The position numbers were made by a program, and so were the translations under genes. From the NCBI GenBank assembly GCA_965247225.1, contig CBDFGT010000013.1, forward strand, positions 1 through 30,057: a DNA stretch of 30,057 nucleotides, in the 5' to 3' direction. This document shows, one piece after another, positions 22,201 through 28,166 of this stretch; the stretch's first letter is position 1, and each line of letters opens with the position of its first letter. The notes below the pieces were generated by a model, which saw nothing but the letters and a program-made list of their open reading frames with translations, did not search any database and was not told the DNA's origin. The stretch comes from CBDFGT01 sp965247225 (GTDB lineage: Bacteria; Pseudomonadota; Alphaproteobacteria; Rhizobiales; Rhizobiaceae).

Positions 22201-24700
22201 CCAGCGTATAGGCCGCCGTTCCACTGTACTTTACGGTATCCGTGCCCTTGCTGGCAGCTTCGGTCACGACGTCCGTGGCTGCAACTTCATCAACAATATA
22301 GGTATCATTGCCGTCTCCGCCCGCCAGGGTATCCGCGCCGCCACCGCCGTCAATCGTGTTGGCAAACGCATTGCCGGTGATCAGGTTGGCATTGGCATCA
22401 CCGGTCGCACCGGTAGCCGTACCGCCGATTTCCAGGTTTTCCACATTGGCGGAAGCCAGCGTATAGCTGCCGGAACCGACATACTTGATCGTATCCGTGC
22501 CAGCGGCTGCACCTTCTGTAATCGTGTAGCCGGTAGCAGAATCAATCACATAAACATCGTCACCAGCCAGACCGACAAGCGTATCATTGCCGCCCGCACC
22601 TGTCAGCGTATTGGCAACAGCATTACCCGTAATCGTGTTGACACCTGCATTGCCTGTACCGCTCGTAGTATTGGCACCCAGAAGCGTCAGATTTTCAACA
22701 TTGTCATCCAGAACATAGGTTTCACCGTTTGCGCCGGTGAAATTCACAAGGTCGGTGCCTGTGTCGCCACTCTGCTCAACAACCCAGTCATTGATGCTGT
22801 CGGCTTCATAGGTATCGCCGCCGTCGCCACCAATCATCTGGTCATCACCGGCACCACCGTCGATCACGTTGGCCTGTGCATTGCCTGTAATCTTGTTGTC
22901 AAGGGCGTTGCCCGTCGCATTGGAGGCATTGGCACCGGACAGGATCAGGTTTTCGACATTGTCGGCCTTGGTTGCCATGTTGTAGGTGCCGGTACCGGTA
23001 AAGACAACGGTGTCTGTACCTGCACTTGCACCCTCTGTGATGACATCGGTATTCACATCGGCATAATAGGTATCATTGCCAGCGCCACCCACCAGCGTAT
23101 CCGTGCCCGCACCGCCATCAATGATGTTGTTGCCTGCATTGCCTGTAATCGTGTTGGCCAGTTCGTTACCTGTGCCGCCGCCGTTGGTGCCGGTCAGGGT
23201 CAGATTTTCGATACCATTGCCAGTCGCCAGCGTATATGTGCCGGTTCCTGTATAAATGACCGTATCTGTACCGCCCGTGTCACTGACAACGTCGCCTGAC
23301 ACATCCACATAGTAGGTATCATTGCCGAGCCCGCCATTCAGCGTATCAACACCGGCACCGCCATCAATCGTGTCCGCACCGCTTCCGCCGACAATCGAGT
23401 TGGCCACATCGTTACCGGTGATCGTGTCATCGCCGGAACCACCGACCGCATTTTCAATCACAGCGCCGAAAGCAATGGAGATATTGTCCGACTTGCCCAT
23501 GACGCTGGAGAAAGTACCGGCCTTGAGATTGATGATGTTGTTGTTGGAATCACCGGAAAGGTCCAGCGTATCAAGGCCACCACCGTCCCAGATGCTCAGG
23601 ACCGGATCAGTATTGTTGGTAAAATTATAGATCGCATTATCACCGGTCGAGCCCGTAATTTCCGAGCTGGCATTGAAGCCGTATGTTGTGTCACCGCTGC
23701 GAATGTCGTTGTTTGCACCATAGAGCTGTTGCAGTGCAAGAATATCGTACAGCATCAGTGTGTCCGGCGTCCCGGCCGGGAATGTCTGGCTGCTCATCAC
23801 CGAGTATTTCTGGCTGTCAAGATCGGAAAGTGCCGCATTGGCTGCAATCAGGACACGGCCAAGAACCGATTCGGCAGATGTTGACAGCCCGAGAGCCGTA
23901 CCAATCGCCTGGAGATATTCAAGCGCAGAAATACCACCGGACGAATTCATGCGAACATCACCATCCACCGAACCGGAAGCCGTGGAACCGGGAAGGTTGG
24001 CATAGCCGCCAGCCGCACCATCTGTTGCCGAGTTATATTTTGAAAACAGCAGCGTCGCATCATCGGTCGAACCATTGTCCGTAAAGGTGGCATTGATGAT
24101 GCTCGAAAACTGCGAAAGAGCCGCATTGACAGCAGCAATATCGGTGGAATCAAGAGCCGCATTGGTGGTCGAAGCACCGGCAGCATCCAGCAGATCTGTC
24201 AATGTTGCGCGCTGCCCCCAGGTCAGCTCCAGTGCGCCGCTGCCATTCAGGGCCCAGGAAGCACCCTCGCCCGACAGGGCAGCAACAGCCATATCCTGGG
24301 TGAAATGCGCAACAGGCGCAACATCACCAACCGCAGACGCCATGGAAACCATATAGTCGCCGGTCGCCGAAAGGCTTACCGATTGCGCATTGATGTAATA
24401 TGTACCCGTGACAAGGGGTGTATATTTGATCAGCGAATACTGTCCGGGGCCTTCATTGTCACTGGAGACCAGTTCCTGACCGGAGGCATCCAGCAGAGAC
24501 ATGAAACTGTCGGCAAGGCGGCTGCTGACAGCGCCAACGCCCGTCATGGCGAATGTGTAGGAATTTCCGGCTGTCAGGGTAACCTTGATCCAGTCACCGT
24601 CACCCGCAACCACCGAGCCCCGCAAGGTGTCTCCAGCAGACAATGTTGCAGTCGTAGCCTGAGTGTCGGCAAGCTCTGTTGTTTCGATATGATCAGCCAT
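16220..24700 (-). CDS. Giant RTX protein with inactivated serralysin-like domain, type I secreted
   Basis: A 2826-residue acidic protein. The ATG at 24700 (MADHIETTELAD) has AGGA 9 bases upstream; the in-frame ATG at 24820 lacks a site. Residues about 5-115 resemble a PPC-type beta domain (GDWIKVTLTAGNSYTF). Residues about 120-410 align with the M10 serralysin region: a Met-turn YSVMSSQTF and DILALQQLYGAN are kept, but the zinc motif reads LQAIGTALGLST (residues 263-274), so all three His and the Glu are gone. From about 414 follow some 25 xENL units with GGxGxDxL RTX calcium-binding turns. The last 100 residues (ADF, then DFFVL at the end) form a type I secretion signal; there is no Sec signal. 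Secretion ABC genes are not in the window. Likely an extracellular calcium-folded adhesin or matrix protein. Confidence 0.9.
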   Translation of the reverse strand: MADHIETTELADTQATTATLSAGDTLRGSVVAGDGDWIKVTLTAGNSYTFAMTGVGAVSSRLADSFMSLLDASGQELVSSDNEGPGQYSLIKYTPLVTGTYYINAQSVSLSATGDYMVSMASAVGDVAPVAHFTQDMAVAALSGEGASWALNGSGALELTWGQRATLTDLLDAAGASTTNAALDSTDIAAVNAALSQFSSIINATFTDNGSTDDATLLFSKYNSATDGAAGGYANLPGSTASGSVDGDVRMNSSGGISALEYLQAIGTALGLSTSAESVLGRVLIAANAALSDLDSQKYSVMSSQTFPAGTPDTLMLYDILALQQLYGANNDIRSGDTTYGFNASSEITGSTGDNAIYNFTNNTDPVLSIWDGGGLDTLDLSGDSNNNIINLKAGTFSSVMGKSDNISIAFGAVIENAVGGSGDDTITGNDVANSIVGGSGADTIDGGAGVDTLNGGLGNDTYYVDVSGDVVSDTGGTDTVIYTGTGTYTLATGNGIENLTLTGTNGGGTGNELANTITGNAGNNIIDGGAGTDTLVGGAGNDTYYADVNTDVITEGASAGTDTVVFTGTGTYNMATKADNVENLILSGANASNATGNALDNKITGNAQANVIDGGAGDDQMIGGDGGDTYEADSINDWVVEQSGDTGTDLVNFTGANGETYVLDDNVENLTLLGANTTSGTGNAGVNTITGNAVANTLTGAGGNDTLVGLAGDDVYVIDSATGYTITEGAAAGTDTIKYVGSGSYTLASANVENLEIGGTATGATGDANANLITGNAFANTIDGGGGADTLAGGDGNDTYIVDEVAATDVVTEAASKGTDTVKYSGTAAYTLGANIENLTLTNAGAVDGTGNAENNVITGNAAINTLDGTTGSDTLIGGGGADIFISDGGDVITGGAANDTVKYTGTGTFSLADAGITDIEDLELTNAGAVNGTGTSGANKITGNAAANIIDGNGGADTLIGGGGNDIFITDGGDTITGGAGTDTVRSSVTFDLGDAANTSLDNLELTGSAAIDGTGTTGDNVLKGNSGANTLTGLTGNDTYYVGVGDTVVEATGEGTDIIWFEGNAGETFKLADTVFVETINLVAGVSTNATGNAEVNTINGNEKANVLDGGDTAGALVADSLNGGLGDDTYIADLIDVLTDTGGIDTVVYNAATAGTTFSLATGATIVGTFENLTLAGSLATNGTGNASNNVLTGNSAANVLVGGLGDDIYVVDAADTVTENASEGTDEVQISATEGTTVTLSTYANVENLTLLGFAAVNATGSAVDNVIKGTTGDNVLDGAAGKDTLIGGKGDDTYIVDVAEDVVTELANEGTDTVKFGGTSGIYTLSANVENLILTGTSGINGAGNDLANTLTGNSGANQLSGGAGADTIDGGAGIDTMIGGLGSDVYYADVAGDVITEVSGGGNADKVYYSGAAGTTYTLSNFVENLILSGTDNINGTGNGAANLIVGNAGDNILEGGFGIDTLNGGAGDDTYVVDSDADTIIDSSGTDTVKFTGGNGKSFTLGAGLENLVLTVGGSNGTGNATANTITGSVAANLINGGAGNDTINAGGGNDTVYGGADDDVINGEGSNDMLYGDAGNDSITGGFGQDTLTGGTGTDTLAGGTGDDTYMMVDSIDVVTEALGEGIDTVSYEGAANSSYTLTANVEKLVLTGTNALDGVGNDLGNTITGNSAANSLSGGLGNDTLEGGAGNDTLDGGADTDQMSGGLGNDVYAVDDVTDVVIELADAGIDKVLYSGPSGQSVSSTYTLGNNVEELELSGTYANNATGNSLNNKLTGNVANNILDGGIGADTMAGGDGDDTYRVDNVGDVVTEASNKGTDTVEYTGLAGTTYTLGNNVENLTLSGSVATNGTGNDLANVLTGNAAANTLDGGIGADTMRGGAGDDTYNVDNELDVIEETAGNGNDTVNFDGDAGKTYILSDNVENLVLTGKEATNGVGNAGANTITGNDGNNVLNGGLGADTLTGGKGNDVYVVDNQDIVVEAANAGTDTVQYSGAAGTTYTLGLNLENLKLSGANAINATGNAVANVITGNSADNVIDGGLGSDTMRGGAGDDTYFADVAGDFVSENANAGTDTVKFTGTTGTFTLGSNVENLILMGTAATSGTGNSIANTITGNSGANTLDGGAGRDTLIGGKGDDTYVADNVGDVVTEVAGEGKDTVQFTAVTGTYVLGDNVENLTLSAVTFTDIAGNAVRRNTAGASATGNDLANTLTGDIGQNTLDGGAGIDTLIGGKGDDTYIVDVAGDVVTELANTGTGPSLVDYGSDTVIFKGVAGATYTLGANIETLNMYGPDAATSLALNGVGNATANTLNGNYADNSLNGGGGNDTLNGGEGNDTLDGGIGTDSLVGGLGDDIYVVDVAADVVSEAASEGTDTVQFAGTTGTYIITDVDVENLTLLGTAAINGTGNSSANVLTGNSGANTLDGLAGDDTMIGGAGDDIYIADSVNDVVTELADVGTTKYGTDTVKFTAAAATYTLSENVEKLILAYVPGAVNDAAAGSGIGNALANTITGNNGQNTLDGGAGIDTLIGGKGDDTYRVDDVKDVTTELTAEGTDTVEYTGITGTTYTLGAFVENLTLMGTNKINGTGNTMANTLTGNSGNNVLDGGTGADTMDGKDGNDTYYADVVADTVAEAASTGTDTVYYTGTETGTFTLGAGIENLVISGTAATKGTGQALDNTLTGNLAANVFDGAAGNDTLDGGLGNDTLTGGADNDTFVFSTALGATNVDTIADFVHVDDTIQLSSGIFTGINGLGTLTADQFLASSAAVATDEFQRIILDTDDGKLYYDTDGNGSAVAIQIGKITMGGGGAYADINNTDFFVL
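16535..23461 (-). repeat. Array of about 25 RTX units encoded in the giant gene
   Basis: The units are 75 to 110 residues long, counted by eye at NVENL-type anchors. Each holds an ENLxLxG strand, TGNxxANxITGN, one to several GGxGxDTLxGG calcium turns, DDTYxVD, a DVVTE strand and GTDTVxYTG. Copies diverge in sequence, so the array is old. One unit near the middle has extra GGxGxD turns. The composition produces long spurious frames on the opposite strand. Confidence 0.85.
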
Positions 24701-25046
24701 TTCTGTGTTTCCTCGTGGATTAACCTTAATGCACGGTGCCTGAAAGAAGTTAATTTTTCCTGAATTAACTGTTCCAAAAAGCATCGCTGGCGCGGACGGA
24801 AAAGGATTTTTGACCCTCAACCCCCGGGAAATCGTCAGAATTAGTGATGTTAAGAAAGGTTAATGCGGTAACTTGCACACCATCATTAACCGCCGATTCT
24901 CACCACGCGCCAAAGATTTCCTGTCTCTGTGTAAGGGTGGAATCTGTTGTGGGGCTGGAAAAACGGCATGATCAAAAGTATTGAAAACAAAGTAAAATTG
25001 CATCGGCAACAACAAAACCGGGTAACCGCCAATCAAAACGCATACG
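24701..25046. promoter_or_regulatory. Upstream region of the RTX gene with clustered GTTAAT/ATTAAC palindromes
   Basis: No gene was seen in this gap. Its RTX-proximal half holds repeated ATTAAC/GTTAAT elements: ATTAACC at 24719-24725, the perfect pair AGTTAAT (24748-24754) with ATTAACT (24764-24770), and GGTTAAT (24858-24864) with ATTAACC (24885-24891). A TTAA-N6-TTAA pair at 24850-24863 is one base short of the CtrA consensus spacing. These look like operator sites for a dimeric regulator of the RTX gene. Bases 24892-25046, next to the end of the alcohol dehydrogenase gene, show nothing clear. Confidence 0.4.
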
Positions 25047-26087
25047 CTAAAATGTCGTGATGATACGCATGCCGACATCCGTTGAACGGTCCATGGCCAT
25101 AAGGGCGGGCACAGCATGCGCCAGAGTGATGCGACTGGAAATCAGCGCCTGCGGCTGCAACTGGCCGGAAGTCACCATGGACAAAAGGGCTTCATAACGC
25201 CAGGCCTGCATGCCATGGCTTCCGTAGATTTCCAGTTCATGACCGATGACCTGCCCCATAGGTATGGGCGGCAACGCATGAGACCCGACCATGAGACCAA
25301 CCTGAACGTGCCGGCCCCGGCGACGAAGGTTACGGATCGAATTGACGCAGGTGACAGTAGATCCCAGGGAATCTATGGAAACATGCGCGCCCTCTTTGGT
25401 AATATCACGTACAGCCTCAGGTACATCGGCAACTTCAAGCCCGTTAATGGTGGCCACCGCGCCGATCGAGCGGGCAAAAGCAAGTTTCTCATTGTCAATG
25501 TCGATGGCAATCACATTGGCACCCAGCGCTGATGCAATCATGATGGCCGAAAGCCCGACACCGCCGCAGCCGTGCACGGCTACCCATTCACCGCCCTTGA
25601 CCTTGCCCTGGTCGACAATCGCGCGGAAAGAGGTTGCAAAACGGCACCCCAGACTGGCAGCCGTTGCAAAATCCACCTGTTCGGGCAGGGCCACAACATT
25701 GTGATCCGCAAAATCAAGTGCGACATATTCGGCAAATGACCCCCAATGGGTAAATCCGGGCTGAAACTGGCGGACACAGACCTGGCTGTTTCCGGACTGG
25801 CATTCGCCGCAATGCCCGCAGCCCGATACAAAAGGAACTGTCACCCGGTCGCCGACCCTGTGGCGCTGAACCGATTTTCCCCTGGCAACAACCGTGCCGG
25901 CGAGCTCATGTCCGGGAACGTGCGGCAAATGGATATCGGGATCATGCCCCAGCCAACCGTGCCAGTCACTGCGGCAAAGGCCCGTTGCCTCTACCTTGAC
26001 CACAATGCCACCATCCGTTGGTGTCGGGTCCGGAACAATGCGAATCTCCGGCTCTTTGCCGAAAACATCGTAGTACATGGCTTTCAT
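25047..26087 (-). CDS. Zinc-dependent medium-chain alcohol dehydrogenase
   Basis: A 346-residue MDR protein. The start MKAMYYDVFG at 26087 is preferred on homology with GGGAG 10 bases upstream; 26108 is possible. The GroES-like domain shows the catalytic zinc ligands in TGLCRSDWHG, PGHELAG and SLGCRFATS. Four structural-zinc cysteines sit in SGCGHCGECQSGNSQVC. The Rossmann domain has GCGGVGLSAIMIASALGANV with a following acidic residue in AIDID, which favours NAD over NADP. It oxidises an alcohol or reduces an aldehyde; the substrate is unknown. It starts 72 bases after the PhnD-like gene on the same strand with no terminator between, so it probably closes a three-gene operon. Confidence 0.88.
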   Translation of the reverse strand: MKAMYYDVFGKEPEIRIVPDPTPTDGGIVVKVEATGLCRSDWHGWLGHDPDIHLPHVPGHELAGTVVARGKSVQRHRVGDRVTVPFVSGCGHCGECQSGNSQVCVRQFQPGFTHWGSFAEYVALDFADHNVVALPEQVDFATAASLGCRFATSFRAIVDQGKVKGGEWVAVHGCGGVGLSAIMIASALGANVIAIDIDNEKLAFARSIGAVATINGLEVADVPEAVRDITKEGAHVSIDSLGSTVTCVNSIRNLRRRGRHVQVGLMVGSHALPPIPMGQVIGHELEIYGSHGMQAWRYEALLSMVTSGQLQPQALISSRITLAHAVPALMAMDRSTDVGMRIITTF

Positions 26088-26159
26088 ATCGAATTGGCTC
26101 CCGGACATCTTTCCGATCAATTACCAATGAAAAGCAATGGACTGCAAGGCCATCTTGAA

Positions 26160-26951
26160 TCACATTATGACGCAATCAAACCAGCCGGTCAGGTTTGCCC
26201 TGATAAACGGGAGGCCGGTTCGCCTGGATGTCCAGCCAACGACAACAAGCCTTTCGGCTGCAGGCTCAAAACGCTGCGCCAGTTGCCATGACCGCGCATC
26301 GACGGCAGCCACGTCTGCCTGACCGGATGCCACGGCACGAACGGACGCACGGTGAGAGCCTGTCTCAACCATAGACTCAAACAGATCAAAGGCTTGTCCT
26401 GACTTCTGCAAGTCACGCTGCAAGCCGGTCCAGCCCGACATGGAATCCCGGCTGTTATAGGCAAGACGTTTTCCCCGCAACATTTCCGGCTCAATCAGGG
26501 CATCATCACCACGCGGTGCTGCAACAGTGTGATCATGGCCGATGAATGCGCGGGCCATCACAATTGCACTGGAATAGAGCGGACCATCGCCACCCTCCAC
26601 GCCTGTGTAATCCTGTTGTCCCACAACCTGAACATGGCGGGCGAGCCCCTGCTCCATCGGGCCCCAGCAGGTCTGTGAAAACAACAGGTCCGGATGTCGC
26701 CAAAGGGTGTGAAGGTCCAGTTCGTCTGCTGGCAATGTTGCAGGATCCGGCGCAATCACCCGGCCTTCCGCATCGCGAATTCCGCCGGGCACGGGTGGCA
26801 GATCGCCATTGCGGCGTGTGAGGACAGCAGGCGCATCAAACCCGGCCCCCAGCAGCCTCATGCGCATTTCCTGCCATTCGGCATCCACCTCGGAACGCCT
26901 TTCAGGCCAGTCATACATCGGCAAGGCCGCAATCCGGCGGTGCCCCGTCAT
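26160..26951 (-). CDS. PhnD-like periplasmic-binding-protein fold without signal peptide
   Basis: A 263-residue protein of the phosphate/phosphonate-binding (PhnD-like, type 2 PBP) family. It opens with RIAALPMYDWPERRSEVDAE, and has LLFSQTCWGPMEQGL, IVMARAFIGHD, LRGKRLAYNSRDSMSGW, GSHRASVRAVASGQADVAAVD and the closing RTGLPFI. These are the usual lobe and hinge motifs. No signal peptide or lipobox precedes the domain and no ABC permease or ATPase gene is nearby, so it is probably cytoplasmic and does not feed a transporter in the usual way. Its ATG overlaps the stop of the desaturase gene (TGATG), implying translational coupling. Binding of an amine- or phosphonate-containing metabolite, or an enzymatic role like the PBP-fold thiamin enzymes, is speculation. 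Confidence 0.75.
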   Translation of the reverse strand: MTGHRRIAALPMYDWPERRSEVDAEWQEMRMRLLGAGFDAPAVLTRRNGDLPPVPGGIRDAEGRVIAPDPATLPADELDLHTLWRHPDLLFSQTCWGPMEQGLARHVQVVGQQDYTGVEGGDGPLYSSAIVMARAFIGHDHTVAAPRGDDALIEPEMLRGKRLAYNSRDSMSGWTGLQRDLQKSGQAFDLFESMVETGSHRASVRAVASGQADVAAVDARSWQLAQRFEPAAERLVVVGWTSRRTGLPFIRANLTGWFDCVIM

Positions 26952-27931
26952 CAGGCCCGGGCCTGTTTCGGTTGATTGTCATGGGCAACCGCCGGATCGG
27001 CAGGGCTGACCAGATCGTTTCTGCGCCAGACCGGATGCACGTTTGGCTCCTTTGCACGAAATGCATAAGCCTTCACGACAGCAGAATAATGGGGAAAAAC
27101 ATAGCCGCCATTAATCTCCTGCCATTCCAGCCGGGCATCGGCATAAAGGCGTGGCAACTGATACCAGGCTACAGTCGGCAGCTTGTGATGGACAATATGC
27201 AGGTTGTTGTTCAGGAAAAGCCAGGACAATGGCGAACTCTCGACAATGATCGTGCGTCCGTCGGGAGAATCCGACCATTGGTGTTCACAATAGGTCCGCA
27301 CGGAAATCAGTGACATTCCCAGATAGGCCGCCAGCCCGTAGAACCAGAACGGCATGGCAAACACAATGCCTGCAAAGGCAAGCACCGTCACGAGACCAAG
27401 ACCATGCAACATCCAGGCTTTCCGGATCGTCCTGTCGCTCGACATCTGCCTGAATTCGGAGCGGTAAAAACCGCATACCATCAAGGCTGGCCCCAGAAAC
27501 AGGCGCCCCGCAAGCGTATTGTTCCAGCCCAGAAGACGCCTTGTCACCGGTGACAGCCTGTCCCAGTCGTCCTGCGCACGATAATAGCTTTCCGGATCAT
27601 CATAGGGGTCGGTCAGGCGCTCGTCATGATGGTGCTGCATATGCAGCACCTTGTAGCGGCGATAGGGATAAAACAGCCCGACAGGCAAAAAGACCAGAGC
27701 TTCGTTGACCGTCCGGTTCCGGGTCGGGTGCCCATGCATGATTTCATGCTGAAGCGACGAATGCAGCGCGATGGAAACAGACATCAGTATGAGACCTGCA
27801 ACAGGAAACGCCGCATAAATCCAGGTCGCGGCGGCCAGCCAAATCCCGTAGCACAGGACCAGCAAACCGATTGTCGGCCACTCAATTCTGGACGCTGCCG
27901 GGAGATTGATGCTGGGTGTACGAAGACGCAT
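26951..27931 (-). CDS. Membrane fatty acid desaturase / hydroxylase family protein
   Basis: A 326-residue integral-membrane diiron enzyme. The ATG at 27931 has GGAG 8 bases upstream and is preferred to a GTG at 28000 with no site. The three histidine boxes are complete: HEIMHGH near residue 77, HMQHHHDE near 110 and HIVHHKLP near 245. Four to five membrane helices flank them. Members of PF00487 insert double bonds, hydroxyls or keto groups in lipids or carotenoids and, in some biosynthetic clusters, modify amino-acid-derived substrates. Here it is the first gene of the minus-strand group desaturase, PhnD-like, dehydrogenase, divergent from a HAL-like gene. The substrate is therefore not safely a fatty acid. 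Confidence 0.83.
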   Translation of the reverse strand: MRLRTPSINLPAASRIEWPTIGLLVLCYGIWLAAATWIYAAFPVAGLILMSVSIALHSSLQHEIMHGHPTRNRTVNEALVFLPVGLFYPYRRYKVLHMQHHHDERLTDPYDDPESYYRAQDDWDRLSPVTRRLLGWNNTLAGRLFLGPALMVCGFYRSEFRQMSSDRTIRKAWMLHGLGLVTVLAFAGIVFAMPFWFYGLAAYLGMSLISVRTYCEHQWSDSPDGRTIIVESSPLSWLFLNNNLHIVHHKLPTVAWYQLPRLYADARLEWQEINGGYVFPHYSAVVKAYAFRAKEPNVHPVWRRNDLVSPADPAVAHDNQPKQARA

Positions 27932-28035
27932 GGCCTGCTCCGGTGAAATGGCACACAAATTCGCACTCTTCGCATGTACCGACAATAGGGCAATTGTCAC
28001 AAAGTGATGATAATGCGCACATTAACAGTAAATTG

Positions 28036-28061
28036 TTGTGTAATATCACCATATTTTACAA
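28036..28061. promoter_or_regulatory. 26-bp imperfect palindrome in the divergent promoter
   Basis: TTGTGTAATAT, CACC, ATATTTTACAA: the arms match at nine of eleven positions. It lies centrally in the AT-rich gap between the desaturase and HAL-like genes, 105 bases before each start codon, a good position for a regulator controlling both directions. TAATAT could also serve as a -10. A shorter repeat, CAGGCA/TGCCTG, lies nearer the HAL-like start. Confidence 0.45.
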
Positions 28062-28166
28062 TTAACATCATGGATATTCCACTTTGAAACAGGCAGGATA
28101 TGCCTGTTGCCGTCTGTCCGGCGCAACACGCATCTGGCATGCGGCGCAAAACCGAAGGATCATTGC

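Noticed and set aside
24701..24820. Upstream ATG at 24820 as the RTX start
   Set aside because: The extra 40 residues are not family-like, the region holds the palindromes, and only the ATG at 24700 has a ribosome site.
24850..24863. CtrA binding site
   Set aside because: The spacing is TTAA-N6-TTAA where the consensus has N7, so it is kept only as part of the palindrome cluster.
27932..28000. GTG at 28000 as the desaturase start
   Set aside because: No ribosome site precedes it, while the ATG at 27931 has GGAG at proper spacing.
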